The notes: a model not told the origin generated them from the letters alone. A stretch of DNA of 64,000 nucleotides from Yinghuangia soli (GCF_021502675.1 NZ_JAKFHA010000005.1:293213-357212); one strand, 5' to 3'. Positions 1 through 9,113 are shown, counted from the stretch's first letter. Translations and numbers: made by a program.

Positions 1-63
1 CAAGTAGCCCTCGGGCAGGTGTCCGTGCACCTTGAGCCTGGTGGTACGAGCGGTTCGAGACAC
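1..63 (-). CDS. egtD: EgtD, histidine N-alpha-trimethyltransferase (N-terminus only)
   Basis: Only the first 21 codons lie in the window. They start with GTG (complement of 61-63), preceded by a GAGG ribosome-binding sequence inside the end of egtC, and read on past position 1. The visible peptide contains LKVHGHLPEGYL. EgtD would methylate histidine to hercynine, the first step of ergothioneine synthesis. The call rests mainly on position, as the fourth gene after egtA, egtB and egtC in the usual actinobacterial order; the short peptide alone could not prove it. Confidence 0.75.
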   Translation of the reverse strand, partial: MSRTARTTRLKVHGHLPEGYL

Positions 64-72
64 GGGTATTCC

Positions 73-816
73 TCAGCTCCTGTCCGGCAACGGGTGGAGG
101 TGGACGGCCTCCCGAGTGGCCGTCACGAGCGTGCGGTCGGGCACCTCGGTCCAGACGCCGTCGGCGTCCGGTTCCGAGGCGACGCGCACACTGTCGGGGG
201 TTTCGCGGATGAAGAGGGTGTCGCCGAAGGCGGTCGCGGTGATGGTGCGGCCGTCGGTGAGGAGCAGGTTGAACCGGCCCTCGGTGGCGGCCGCGGCTGC
301 TGCGACGACCGCGGCCATCGCGTCCCCGGCGGGTTCGCCCGCGGTGAGGCGGCGGCGCAGCAGCGCCCACAGCAGCGCCGAGTCGCAGCGCGATTCGAGC
401 CGCAGCAGTTCGGCGGGGGGCAGCAGTGCGGCGAGCGCGCCGACGCCGTCCGGCCAGGCGTCCAGGCGCCCGTTGTGGCTGAACAGCCAGGGCCCGTCCG
501 CATACGGGGCGGCGGCGTCCTCGCCCTGGCTGGTGCCTTCCGTCGCGGACCGCACCGCGGCGAGCAGTGCCCGGGTGCGGGTCACGCGGGCCACGTCGGC
601 GAACGACGCGTCCGCCCAGATGGGCACTGCCCGGCGGTAGCGGGCCGGTTGCGGGTCGCCGTCGGCGTACCAGCCCACGCCGAAGCCGTCCGCGTTGACC
701 GTGCCGTACTTCTGCATGCGCGGCTGCCAGGACTGCTCGTACAGCCCCTGCGGCGGCACCACGACGACGTCGCGCAGCGTGGTCTCCGCGCCCAGGTACG
801 CCAGATGGCGGCACAT
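73..816 (-). CDS. egtC: EgtC, ergothioneine biosynthesis class II glutamine amidotransferase
   Basis: A 247-residue protein beginning MCRHLAY, in which Cys2 is the N-terminal nucleophile typical of Ntn glutamine amidotransferases. Further family motifs are NADGFGVGWY near residue 41 and FSHNGRLDAW near 110. EgtC removes the glutamyl group from the sulfoxide made by EgtB, in the cytoplasm. Its ATG overlaps the egtB stop by one base (TGATG), so the two are translationally coupled. It is followed by egtD after about 9 bases. Length is normal for the family and the core residues are present. Confidence 0.95.
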   Translation of the reverse strand: MCRHLAYLGAETTLRDVVVVPPQGLYEQSWQPRMQKYGTVNADGFGVGWYADGDPQPARYRRAVPIWADASFADVARVTRTRALLAAVRSATEGTSQGEDAAAPYADGPWLFSHNGRLDAWPDGVGALAALLPPAELLRLESRCDSALLWALLRRRLTAGEPAGDAMAAVVAAAAAATEGRFNLLLTDGRTITATAFGDTLFIRETPDSVRVASEPDADGVWTEVPDRTLVTATREAVHLHPLPDRS

Positions 817-2186
817 CAGTGCGGCCCCGCGTCGCGGGCGGTGCGGAATCCCGCGAAGATCTGGCGGCGCTGCGGGTAGTCCCAGTTGCGGAACGTGCCG
901 CGGCAGGCCACCGCGTCCGCCCCGAACGAACCGCCGCGCAGCACCTTGTAGTCGCCGCCGAAGAACACCTCGGAGTACTCGCGGTACGGCCACGCGGCGA
1001 AGCCCGGATAGCCGGCGAAGTCGGACGACGTCCACTCCCACACGTCGCCGAGCATCTGCCGCGCCCCGTACGCCGACGCACCTGCCGGGTACGCCCCGGC
1101 AGCCGCAGGGCGTAGGTGCCGCTGCCCGAGGTTGGCGTGCTCGGCGGTCGGCTCCTCCTCGCCCCACGGGTACGTGCGCGACGTATCGGTCGCCGGGTCG
1201 TGCCGGGCGGCCTTCTCCCACTCCGCCTCGGTCGGCAGCCGGCGGCCCGCCCAGCGCGCGAACGCGTCGGCCTCGTACCAGGACACGTGCACCACCGGCT
1301 CGCCGGCCGGCACCGGCTCCAGCACGCCGAAGCGCCGCCGCAGCCAGTCGCGGCCGTCGCGGATCCAGAAGCCCGGGGCCTCCAGGCCCTCGCGCTCGCG
1401 GTGCGCCCAGCCTTCCGCGGTCCACAGCCGCGGGTCGTCGTAGCCGCCGTCGTCCATGAAGCGCAGGTACGCGCCGCAGGTGACCGGCGTCGTGTCGAGG
1501 GCGAACGCGGCCACCTCGACCCGGTGCGCCGGGCGCTCGTTGTCCAGCGCCCACGGGTGCGTCGAGGTGCCCATCGTGAACGCGCCTGCCGGGACCACTA
1601 CTTCGTCGGGCAGGAGGTCCACGGCCGCGGGCGGGTCCGGCGCATCGATCACCGGCGCCCCCGCGCGCAGCTGATGGGTCGCCAGCATCGTCTCGTCGTG
1701 CTGCTGTTCGTGCTGCGCGATCATCCCGAACGCGAACGCGTCGCGGGTCAGCGGATCGTCCCCGGGCGCCTGGTCGAGCAGGTCCAGCACCCGCCCTCGG
1801 ACGTCGCGGGCGTACGTGCGGGCCTCGGCCGGTCCCAGCAGCGGCAGTTGCGGACGCGACGCGCGCGGATGCCGGAACGCGTCGTACAGGTCGTCGATCT
1901 CCGGTCGCAGCGGTTCGTGGCCGCCCACCCCGCGAAGCAGCCAGATCTCCTCCTGGCTGGCGATATGCGCGAGATCCCATACCAGGGGCGACATCAACGG
2001 CGAGTGCTGGCGCGTCAGATCGGCGTCGTCGACCGCGTCGGTGAGCAGCTGCGTGCGGCGCCGGGCGCGGTCGAGGGCGCGCCACGCGTCCTCGGTGCCT
2101 CCCGCCCCTTCGGCGGCGCCGGCCCCGCCGCCGGAAGCACTGCTCCCGGCGGCGCCGGCGCGCCGGTCAGTGTGCGGATGCGGCAT
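816..2186 (-). CDS. egtB: EgtB, iron-dependent hercynine oxygenase
   Basis: A 456-residue protein with an N-terminal DinB-like helical domain and a C-terminal formylglycine-generating-enzyme (FGE-sulfatase) fold starting near residue 205. Candidate iron ligands are H74 (WDLAHIASQEE) and H159/H163 (QHEQQHDE). EgtB joins gamma-glutamylcysteine to hercynine with oxygen to give a sulfoxide. The start overlaps the end of egtA by 20 bases. The N-terminal 30 residues are a low-complexity Gly/Ala extension not needed for the fold, so a downstream start is possible, but the operon spacing favours this one. Confidence 0.95.
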   Translation of the reverse strand: MPHPHTDRRAGAAGSSASGGGAGAAEGAGGTEDAWRALDRARRRTQLLTDAVDDADLTRQHSPLMSPLVWDLAHIASQEEIWLLRGVGGHEPLRPEIDDLYDAFRHPRASRPQLPLLGPAEARTYARDVRGRVLDLLDQAPGDDPLTRDAFAFGMIAQHEQQHDETMLATHQLRAGAPVIDAPDPPAAVDLLPDEVVVPAGAFTMGTSTHPWALDNERPAHRVEVAAFALDTTPVTCGAYLRFMDDGGYDDPRLWTAEGWAHREREGLEAPGFWIRDGRDWLRRRFGVLEPVPAGEPVVHVSWYEADAFARWAGRRLPTEAEWEKAARHDPATDTSRTYPWGEEEPTAEHANLGQRHLRPAAAGAYPAGASAYGARQMLGDVWEWTSSDFAGYPGFAAWPYREYSEVFFGGDYKVLRGGSFGADAVACRGTFRNWDYPQRRQIFAGFRTARDAGPH

Positions 2187-3516
2187 GCCGGGCCCCCTCG
2201 CGGAAGTCCCCGGCGCGGACGACCGGCGTCAGGTCGTCGCCGGGGGCGCGGCCCCGATCGGTGTAGCGGTAGGAGAACTCCACGGCGTCGCTGAACACTT
2301 CCGCGGACACCCCCATTCCCGGCAAGGCGTCCAAAGCGGCCGCCATCAGCGCCCGGGCGGTGGTCCGCAGCAGCGGCTCCGCCAGCCCGAACCGGGCGGC
2401 CCGCAGCCACCACGCGTACGGCGGCGCGGCCGCGGCCGAGCGGGCCAGCTGCTCGGTGTGCTCCCAGGCCCGGGCCGAGGCCACCGGGTCGTCCAGGAGC
2501 GCGGTGGCCACCGCGAGGGCGATCGTCCATCCGTCGTCCGGCTGCGCGTCGATCATGCGCAGCTCCAGGTGCGTGCCGTGCGCGCGGACCGGCGGGAACA
2601 GCGTGGACATGTGCAGTTCCAGGTCCGCGGTGGTCGGCGCCGGGTCCAGCGCGCCGCGCGTCCAGTCCCGGAACGTCATGCCGTCGGGCACCGTCCACTC
2701 GTCCGGCTCGGGCCGGCTCACGCACATCACCGGCGTGTCCAGCACATACGCGGCCCAGGCCGCGCGCGGATCGGCATCGGGGTCGTGCGCGGGCGGCCGG
2801 GTGCGGGTTGCGTCCAGCCGCGACCAGGCCAGCTGCCGGGTCGACGCCCAGCCGGTCGAGCGGCCGCCGTGGTGCGGCGAGTTCGCGAACGCGGCGAGCA
2901 GCACCGGGCCGATCCGGTGGGCCAGCGCCCAGCGGTGCCGCATCCCGGCCGAGCTCGACGAGTCGTCCCCGGGGTCCAGGCACACCTGCACGGATGCGGT
3001 GCTGCACATCATCACCCGGCCCCAGTGCCCGGACCGGTCGAAATAGCGCTCCATCGCGACGTAGCGCGGATGCTGCAGGGTGCGGTGCGGGGCCCGGTAG
3101 GCGTCCACGCCCGCGCCGGCCAGGACCAGGCCGGCCTCGGCGGCCGTGTCGCGCAGCAGCGCGACGTCCAGGGACGCCGCCTCGATACATCGGGCCAGGG
3201 ACGGCTGCGCCGACGAGCTCAGCTCCAACTGGCCGCCGGGCTCCAGGCTGACGCGTCCGCCGCCCGGCAGCGGGCTGCCGTCCAGCGCGGCGCTGATCCG
3301 CTCGCCGGTGACCGGCCACGCGGCATCGGCCTCGTCCCGGACCAGCCACTCGATCTCCACGCCCACCCGGTGCGGCGGGCCGGTCCGGAAGCATGTCTCG
3401 GCCGCATGGCTCTCGGCCTGCGACTCGGTCAGGGGTGCGGGGTCGCCGACCGGGTCGCGGGTCGATATCCGCCCGGCGCCGTTGCCGCTGCGCGCGTCGA
3501 GGTAAGCCTGGGACAT
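2167..3516 (-). CDS. egtA: EgtA, glutamate-cysteine ligase of the ergothioneine pathway
   Basis: A 449-residue protein of the GCS2 glutamate-cysteine ligase family; GVEIEWLVRD near residue 50 begins the ATP-grasp-like core. It makes gamma-glutamylcysteine, the sulfur donor used by EgtB. The ATG at 3516 has a strong AGGAGG sequence 7 bases upstream. It is the first gene of the minus-strand operon egtA-egtB-egtC-egtD, with overlaps at each join. The 167 bases upstream (3517-3683) should hold the operon promoter; a 6-bp dyad (TCGGAC/GTCCGA) at 3603-3618 is the only clear structure there. Confidence 0.95.
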   Translation of the reverse strand: MSQAYLDARSGNGAGRISTRDPVGDPAPLTESQAESHAAETCFRTGPPHRVGVEIEWLVRDEADAAWPVTGERISAALDGSPLPGGGRVSLEPGGQLELSSSAQPSLARCIEAASLDVALLRDTAAEAGLVLAGAGVDAYRAPHRTLQHPRYVAMERYFDRSGHWGRVMMCSTASVQVCLDPGDDSSSSAGMRHRWALAHRIGPVLLAAFANSPHHGGRSTGWASTRQLAWSRLDATRTRPPAHDPDADPRAAWAAYVLDTPVMCVSRPEPDEWTVPDGMTFRDWTRGALDPAPTTADLELHMSTLFPPVRAHGTHLELRMIDAQPDDGWTIALAVATALLDDPVASARAWEHTEQLARSAAAAPPYAWWLRAARFGLAEPLLRTTARALMAAALDALPGMGVSAEVFSDAVEFSYRYTDRGRAPGDDLTPVVRAGDFREGARHAASAH

Positions 3517-3683
3517 CTGACGCCTCCTGGGAGGAATGAGCCGATCGGAAGACGATCCAGGAGCCGCCTACCCGTTCGCCGGAGTCCGCATGCTTACGAC
3601 AATCGGACGTATGTCCGAACGACAGGCGAATTGCGCGGTACGACGGGTTCCGCTTCCGGCGCGCCGCCGGGCGGCGTCCGGCG

Positions 3684-4241
3684 TCAGGCCTCGTACGTCT
3701 CGCCGAGCGGCGGATGGTCGTTCCAGGTGACGAAAATCGACGACGTCCGGTCCCCGCGCGTGAAGTCCACCCGGATCCAGCGGTCTCCGGGCCACACCTT
3801 GACCGCCCACCCCGAATTCGGGGTGGCCGCGATCAGCGACGCGGAATCCGGCGCGAACGAGAACGACGCCCGCCCGCCCTTGACCTCGAAACTGCGCGTC
3901 GAACCGGACCCCTGGTCAGGCGGCGCGGCCGCATCCGAGGACGCCGGAGCCGCGGTCGTCGCGGCGGCCGTCGGGGACGCCGCCCGGGTCGCGGCCGCGG
4001 GGGTGGTGCCGGACGGCCGGGGGCTCGGCGTCCGGGACGCGAACGAGGTGGCCGAGATCGTCGCCGGGGCCGACACCAGGACCGGCCCCCGGCCCTCCAC
4101 GGCCTGGGCGCCCAGCGCGGGCGCCCGCGGCGCCTCGAAGACCGTGTCGCGCAGCACCGTCCGCACCGCAAACCAGGACAGCGCCACAGCGGCGGCCGTC
4201 ACCGCCACCCACACCCCGACCCTCGCCACCCCGCGCTGCAC
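3684..4241 (-). CDS. Membrane-anchored or secreted protein of unknown function with Pro/Thr/Ala-rich linker
   Basis: A 185-residue protein starting at GTG (complement of 4239-4241) with AGGA about 8 bases upstream. It has one N-terminal hydrophobic helix (residues about 5-24, VGVWVAVTAAAVALSWFAV) and no obvious cleavage site. A low-complexity Pro/Thr/Ser/Ala linker follows (about 55-110), then a globular C-terminal domain of about 75 residues (GWAVKVWPGDRWIRVDFTRG) that looks beta-rich. It is divergent from the two-component genes with 99 bases between, so it may be their target or sensor partner; that is inference. No enzymatic motif was recognised. Confidence 0.75.
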   Translation of the reverse strand: MQRGVARVGVWVAVTAAAVALSWFAVRTVLRDTVFEAPRAPALGAQAVEGRGPVLVSAPATISATSFASRTPSPRPSGTTPAAATRAASPTAAATTAAPASSDAAAPPDQGSGSTRSFEVKGGRASFSFAPDSASLIAATPNSGWAVKVWPGDRWIRVDFTRGDRTSSIFVTWNDHPPLGETYEA

Positions 4242-4340
4242 GCGCCCATCCTGCCCTGCCGCCCCCGGCGGCCGGGGGCGAGGTGGTGATTCGGACGTAC
4301 GTGCCCGTCCGCCGCGGGCCGAACGGTACGGTTTCGGGCC

Positions 4341-5021
4341 ATGGCACAGGTGCTCGTGGTGGAAGACGACCAGTTCGTCCGTTCGGCGCTGATCCGCTAC
4401 CTCTCCCAGGAAGCACACGGGGTCCGCAGCGTCGGCACCGCGCTGGAGGCGCTGCGCGAGGTCGCCCAGTACCGGTTCGACGTCGTCATCCTCGACCTCG
4501 GGCTCCCCGACCTCGACGGGTCCGAGGCGCTCAAGATGCTGCGCGGCATATCCGACGTCCCCGTCATCATCGCGACCGCCCGCGACGACGAGGCCGAGGT
4601 CGTCCGGCTGCTCAACGCGGGCGCCGACGACTACGTCACCAAGCCGTTCTCCGGCGAGCACCTCGGCGCCCGCATGTCGGCCGTGCTGCGCCGCTCGCGC
4701 GGCCGCGCCACCGGCGGCGACGCCCTGCAGACCGGCGGCCTGCGCATCGACGTGCGCCGCCGCGAGGCCGAACTCGACGGCACCGTCCTCAACCTCACCC
4801 GCCGCGAATTCGACCTGCTGGCCTTCCTCGCCTCGCGGGCCGGCACCGTCGTCCCGCGCCGCGAGATCCTCGCCGAGGTGTGGGGCCAGGCGTACGGCGA
4901 CGACCAGACCATCGACGTCCACCTGTCCTGGCTGCGCCGCAAGCTCGGCGAGACCGCCCGCCAGCCCCGCTACCTGCACACCGTGCGCGGCGTGGGGGTC
5001 AAGCTGGAGGCCCCCGCGTGA
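4341..5021 (+). CDS. OmpR-family response regulator
   Basis: A 226-residue two-domain regulator. The receiver domain has the acidic pair E8/D9-D10 (VVEDDQ), the phospho-acceptor D52 (VVILDLGLPDLDG) and K101 (ADDYVTKPF). The C-terminal winged helix (about 130-223) carries the OmpR/PhoB signature NLTRREFDLLAFLA and VHLSWLRRKLGE. It overlaps the downstream kinase gene by 4 bases (GTGA), so the two form a pair. DNA targets cannot be told from the sequence; the divergent anchored-protein gene is the nearest candidate. Confidence 0.95.
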   Translation: MAQVLVVEDDQFVRSALIRYLSQEAHGVRSVGTALEALREVAQYRFDVVILDLGLPDLDGSEALKMLRGISDVPVIIATARDDEAEVVRLLNAGADDYVTKPFSGEHLGARMSAVLRRSRGRATGGDALQTGGLRIDVRRREAELDGTVLNLTRREFDLLAFLASRAGTVVPRREILAEVWGQAYGDDQTIDVHLSWLRRKLGETARQPRYLHTVRGVGVKLEAPA

Positions 5022-6391
5022 GAGGGACGCTGGTCCGGGTCGCCCTCGCGGTGACCACGATGGTCGCCCTCGCCTTCCTGATACCCCTCGGCCTGGTGGT
5101 CCGCGAGATCGCCCGCGACCGGGCCTTCGCGGACGCCGAACGGCAGGCCGCGGCCCTGCAGCCCGCCCTCGTCATCACCACCGACCGGGCCGCCCTGGAG
5201 CGCGCCCTGGGCAGCGTCCCGGCGGGCGCCGACGGCCGGGTGGCCGTCCACCTGCCGGACGGCGGCGTCCTGGGCGCCCCGCACGTCGCCGCATCCGCCC
5301 TGGCCAAGGCCAAGGAGCGGGCCCAGGCCTTCCGGGTGCGCACCGGCGGCGGCTGGTCGCTGCTCCAGCCGGTGGTGCTGGACGAGGGCCGCATCACCGT
5401 CATCGAGGTCCACATCCCCGAGGGCGACACCTCGCGCGGCGTGGGCACCGCCTGGCTGGTCCTCACGGGCGTCGCGGTCGCCCTGGTCGGCGGCTCGCTG
5501 GTGGTCGCCGACCGGCTCGGCGCCCGCGTGGTCCGCTCCGCCAAGGGCCTGGCCGGCGCCGCCCGCACCCTCGGCGGCGGCGACCTGTCGGTCCGCATCG
5601 CCCCCGAAGGGCCCACCGAGCTGCGCGAAGCCGCGGCGGCGTTCAACAGCATGGCGGACCGCGTCGAGAAGCTCATGGCGGCCGAACGCGAACGCGCCGC
5701 CGACCTCTCGCACCGGCTGCGCACCCCGCTGACCGCACTGCGCCTCAACGCCGCCTCGCTGGGCGACACCGCGGTCGCCGACCAGACCCGGCACGCCGTC
5801 GCGCAGCTCGAACGCGAGGTCGACCAGATCATCCTCACCGCCCGGCGCCAGTCCGCCGCCGCCGAACCGGTCGGCAGCGACCTCGCCGAGGTCGTCCGCG
5901 ACCGCATCGCCTTCTGGTCCGCCCTCGCCGAGGACGAGGACCGCGACTGGCGGCTGGACGGCGCCGCCGAGGCGGACGGGCCGGTCCGCATCCCCGTACC
6001 GCGCGCCGAACTGGCCGCCGCGGTCGACGCGATGCTCGGCAACGTCTTCCGGCACACCGCGGAGGGCACCCCGTTCGCGGTCACCCTGCACGTCGGCGGG
6101 CCGGGTGCCGGGGACACCGTCATCCTGCTGGTCGCGGACGGCGGCCCCGGCATCGCCGACCCGGAGGCCGCACTGCGCCGCGGGCACGGCCAAGGCGGCG
6201 AGGGCTCCACGGGCCTCGGGCTGGACATCGTGCGCCGCGTCGCGGAGTCCACCGGCGGCGAAGTGCGCGTGGAGCGCTCGGTGCTGGGCGGCGCGCAGGT
6301 CTCGGTCCGGTTCGCCGCGGGCGGCCGCCAGGTGCCGGCCGCACGGCGCGGCCGCCGGGCCCGGAAGCGGCGTACCGGGCAGAACGCCTGA
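5018..6391 (+). CDS. Two-component sensor histidine kinase
   Basis: A 457-residue membrane kinase starting with the GTG that overlaps the stop of the response regulator gene. There are two transmembrane helices (about 8-29 and 145-165) around an extracytoplasmic sensor of about 115 residues. A HAMP linker (about 166-220) comes next, then an HisKA box with H232 (ADLSHRLRTPLTALRLN). The ATPase domain has N-box GNVFRHTAEG and G-boxes DGGPGI and GSTGLGLDIV. The stimulus is unknown. The last 25 residues are Arg-rich and probably disordered. Confidence 0.95.
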   Translation: MRGTLVRVALAVTTMVALAFLIPLGLVVREIARDRAFADAERQAAALQPALVITTDRAALERALGSVPAGADGRVAVHLPDGGVLGAPHVAASALAKAKERAQAFRVRTGGGWSLLQPVVLDEGRITVIEVHIPEGDTSRGVGTAWLVLTGVAVALVGGSLVVADRLGARVVRSAKGLAGAARTLGGGDLSVRIAPEGPTELREAAAAFNSMADRVEKLMAAERERAADLSHRLRTPLTALRLNAASLGDTAVADQTRHAVAQLEREVDQIILTARRQSAAAEPVGSDLAEVVRDRIAFWSALAEDEDRDWRLDGAAEADGPVRIPVPRAELAAAVDAMLGNVFRHTAEGTPFAVTLHVGGPGAGDTVILLVADGGPGIADPEAALRRGHGQGGEGSTGLGLDIVRRVAESTGGEVRVERSVLGGAQVSVRFAAGGRQVPAARRGRRARKRRTGQNA

Positions 6392-6460
6392 AACTCCCCG
6401 AACTCCAAGCCGGGCACGGCGAATTCGCCCGCGCGAGGGGCATGCAAAAGGGGTGGGCGC

Positions 6461-6605
6461 ACAAAAAGGGGCGCGGACGCACCGGGTGGGGGTGGGTGCG
6501 TCCGCGCCAAGGGGAGTGCATCCCCTTTAATGGCACAGACCCTGGGGGGTTGGGTCGAGCCTCGGCCGCCCGGAGGGGGGGAGCCCCGTGAATTCCGGGT
6601 CGGCC
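6461..6605 (-). ncRNA. Candidate 6C small RNA with intrinsic terminator
   Basis: Read on the minus strand, two hairpins carry cytosine-rich loops, the defining feature of the actinobacterial 6C RNA family. The first has the stem CCCGGA/TCCGGG (6594-6599 with 6569-6574) and seven consecutive C in its loop. The second has GACCC/GGGTC (6552-6556 with 6538-6542) and six consecutive C. A small A/G-rich hairpin (6509-6527) and then a strong terminator with a T-run follow. A possible promoter is TTCAAG (6641-6636) and TAACGT (6619-6614), 16 bases apart. The 5' end is estimated. 6C RNA is reported from mycobacteria and streptomycetes as a trans-acting regulator. Confidence 0.7.
6465..6508 (-). terminator. 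Intrinsic terminator of the candidate 6C RNA
   Basis: A perfect 14-bp inverted repeat (GGCGCGGACGCACC at 6495-6508 read on the minus strand, partner at 6470-6483) with an 11-base loop. It is followed on the minus strand by CC and five T. The T-run side assigns it to the minus strand, although it may also stop the kinase gene converging from the left. Confidence 0.85.
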
Positions 6606-6723
6606 TGCGCAGCTACGTTAACGACTGGCAACCCGCTTGAACACCTGAACCGGCCGATTTAAGGAAGGCTTAAGTCGGATCGGGTGACGAATCGGCGCAC
6701 TATGCCCCACCTGTGACGGATCG

Positions 6724-7218
6724 TCAGCCCAGGTCGCGGGCCTCCGCGGCCGTCGCCGGCTCGACCCGCACCGGGAAGTTCACCGACCGGGCGATGAAGC
6801 ACTTGGCGTGCGCGGTGGCGTGCAGCGCCTCGGCCTTGTCCGCGGTCGACGGATCGGCCACGGTCACGCGCGGCCGCAGCACGACCTCGGTGAACTGGCC
6901 CGCACCGCCCGGCTCGGTGACCATCAGGCCCTCCGCGTCGTCGGTGTACGCGGTCACCACCACGCCGGCCTGCGCGGCCAGCGCGAGGAACCAGAGCATG
7001 TGGCACTCGCTCAGCGAGGCGACCAGCAGGTCCTCCGGGTTCCAGCGCGCCGCGTCGCCGCGGAACCCCGGGTCGGCGGAGCCCAGAAGCGTCGGCTTGC
7101 CGGGAATGCGCACGTCGTGGTCGCGGCTGTAGGAACGGAAGTCGGCCGTACCGTCCCCGGTGTTCCCGGTCCACTCGACCTGGACGGCGTAGCGGTGTTC
7201 GGGGGAGCGCGCTGCCAT
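6724..7218 (-). CDS. OsmC/Ohr family peroxidase-like protein
   Basis: A 164-residue protein with both family cysteines, C72 (SLSECHMLWFLAL) and C140 (HAKCFIARSVNFP), which form the reducible disulfide of OsmC/Ohr thiol peroxidases. It probably detoxifies organic hydroperoxides in the cytoplasm. ATG at 7218 is chosen over an upstream start at 7251 because AGGAGG lies 6 bases before it. It is a single gene, converging with the two-component operon, and its transcript would run toward the small RNA. Whether it is the Ohr or the OsmC subgroup cannot be decided here. Confidence 0.9.
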   Translation of the reverse strand: MAARSPEHRYAVQVEWTGNTGDGTADFRSYSRDHDVRIPGKPTLLGSADPGFRGDAARWNPEDLLVASLSECHMLWFLALAAQAGVVVTAYTDDAEGLMVTEPGGAGQFTEVVLRPRVTVADPSTADKAEALHATAHAKCFIARSVNFPVRVEPATAAEARDLG

Positions 7219-7385
7219 CGGTGTCCTCCTGGCTCGTGTTCGCGCAGACAAGCCGCGCGGTAGGCGGTTATGCGTGAACCACGCCGGACACGGATGTATG
7301 CCGCGGTTGCAGGCCGCGGTCCGCGCGAGCGGGACGGGACGGTGCGTGCCACGCTGGGACCAGGGATTCAGGAGCGTCGAGACAT

Positions 7386-8090
7386 ATGTGCTGGAGTGCC
7401 ACTGCCGATCTAGTCGCCGGAACCGCCGTCAGCGCGGTCGGCGCCGCGACACTTGCCTCGGTACGCCGACCGCGCGACATCGCGCTGGCGTCACTGCCGC
7501 TCGTGCTCGGCTTCCACCAGCTCGTCGAGGCGGTGGTGTGGCGCGGCGAAGAGGGCAAAGCCACCGAAGACGCCGCAGAACTGGCGCGCTTCATATGGGC
7601 CTTCATAGCCTTCCCGCTGCTGCCCTTCCTCGTCCCCCTCGGCGTGCTCCTCGCGATGTGGCCGACCGTGTCCCGCAACCGGCGCGCCGTCCTCGCCGGA
7701 TTCTTCGGCCTCGGCCTCGTCACCGCCGCAGGCCTCGGCTACGCCCTCGCCGACGGTCCGGTGCGCGCCACGATCCGCGGCCACACGGTCCAGTACGCCA
7801 TCGGCATCCCCGAACCCGAGATCCTCATCATCGGCGGCTACCTGGCCGCCACCCTCGGCGCGCTGATCGCGTCCGGCGACAAGATGCTCGTCCGGTTCGG
7901 CGCCGTCGGCCTGGTGGGCGCGGCGATCTGTGCCTGGATCTGGACCCGCGAATTCGCCTCCACCTGGTGCGCCCTGGCCGCGGTCACCTCCGTGATGCTG
8001 CTCGCCTGGGTACGCGGCCGGCCCGCCGACGGACCCGACGCGGACCGTCGCACCCCCGAGGCCCGCGACACCGCCGCCCGCGTCGCCTGA
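7386..8090 (+). CDS. Polytopic membrane protein (DUF6629-like)
   Basis: A 234-residue protein beginning MCWSATADLVAGTAVSAVG, with six to seven predicted transmembrane segments and a charged tail after residue 210. The opening MCWSA motif and the overall layout match a streptomycete family of uncharacterised membrane proteins (DUF6629); the domain name is from memory. There is no transporter or enzyme motif. It stands alone between the divergent OsmC gene and the downstream phosphoesterase. Confidence 0.75.
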   Translation: MCWSATADLVAGTAVSAVGAATLASVRRPRDIALASLPLVLGFHQLVEAVVWRGEEGKATEDAAELARFIWAFIAFPLLPFLVPLGVLLAMWPTVSRNRRAVLAGFFGLGLVTAAGLGYALADGPVRATIRGHTVQYAIGIPEPEILIIGGYLAATLGALIASGDKMLVRFGAVGLVGAAICAWIWTREFASTWCALAAVTSVMLLAWVRGRPADGPDADRRTPEARDTAARVA

Positions 8091-8214
8091 CCCACCGTCA
8101 GACGGCTTGCCGGGTACGCCCGGGGGCGCACCGGGCCGCCCGGACCCGGGCGAAGGCGTTCGACCGGTGATCCACCCGGGCGTACGCCGGGGCGGACGTC
8201 GTACCGTGGAGTGC

Positions 8215-9009
8215 ATGCGCGTCCTGAATGGCAAAGTCGAGCCGATCACCCAGGTCAGATACCTGCGGGCCCGCCGCGGCGGGGGCACCGAGAGCGCCCT
8301 GCTCACGGTCGAGCAGCTGCGCGTCGACAGCCTTCCCGACGGCGTGGACGCGGTCGTGCTCACCGGCGACCTCCAGGGCATCGCCCCGTCCCCCTACGGC
8401 GGCGAGGACGTCCTCCTCGGCATCGCCCTCGCCGACCACATGGCCGTGTGGGCGGCCAGCGGCATGCTGCCGCCCCTCGACCGGGTCGGCGTCGTCCTCG
8501 CCGGCGACCTGTACGCCGCGCCGCGCGCCAACCGCCGCGGCGCGTCCGGCGAGGTCCTGGACGTGTGGCTGGCCTTCGCCGCCACCGGCTGCGCATGGAT
8601 CGTCGGCGTGGCCGGAAACCACGACCTGCTCACCGCCGAGGAGGTCGCCGGCCTGGGCAGCGACGCCACCCTCCTGGACGGCGACACGGTCGAGTACGGC
8701 GGCGTGCGCTTCGGCGGCGTCAGCGGCGTCATAGGGGACCCGCGCCGCACCGACCGGCGCGCCGAGGAGGAGTTCCTGGCGCTGCTCGCCGAGGTCGGCA
8801 AGGCCGCCCCCGAGGTGCTCGTCCTGCACGAGGGCCCGCACGGCGCCCGCCGCGAGCAGTACGGCAACCCGGTCATCAGCGCCCGGCTCGCGGACGGCTC
8901 CGCGGCACTGACGGTGTGCGGGCACGTGCACTGGGACCGGCCGCTGGCCCGCCTCGGCGGCGGCCACGTGGTCAACGTCGACGGCCGCGTGGTGATCCTG
9001 ACCCGGTGA
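8215..9009 (+). CDS. Calcineurin-like metallophosphoesterase
   Basis: A 264-residue protein with the ordered metal-binding blocks of the family: VLTGDLQG near residue 43, AGNHDLL near 137 and CGHVHWDRP near 236. The usual N-terminal DxH block is not obvious: the segment before residue 43 has no clear D-x-H. A GGAG sequence lies just before the ATG at 8215. The next gene, a Ski2-like RNA helicase, starts about 100 bases downstream on the same strand, so a nucleic-acid role is possible but unproven. The substrate is unknown. Confidence 0.88.
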   Translation: MRVLNGKVEPITQVRYLRARRGGGTESALLTVEQLRVDSLPDGVDAVVLTGDLQGIAPSPYGGEDVLLGIALADHMAVWAASGMLPPLDRVGVVLAGDLYAAPRANRRGASGEVLDVWLAFAATGCAWIVGVAGNHDLLTAEEVAGLGSDATLLDGDTVEYGGVRFGGVSGVIGDPRRTDRRAEEEFLALLAEVGKAAPEVLVLHEGPHGARREQYGNPVISARLADGSAALTVCGHVHWDRPLARLGGGHVVNVDGRVVILTR

Positions 9010-9113
9010 CCCGCGGGGCCTCCGCGGCCCCGTCCGGCCCGTCCGGCCCGGATTCCCGGGCCGAGCCGCGCCCCGCGGCCCCGGACACCCGGGCGAGCAG
9101 GCAGGATGGTGGG

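Noticed and set aside
6528..6720. c-di-AMP (ydaO-type) riboswitch in the kinase/OsmC gap
   Set aside because: The conserved internal sequences of that riboswitch are not present; the structures fit a 6C RNA on the minus strand better.
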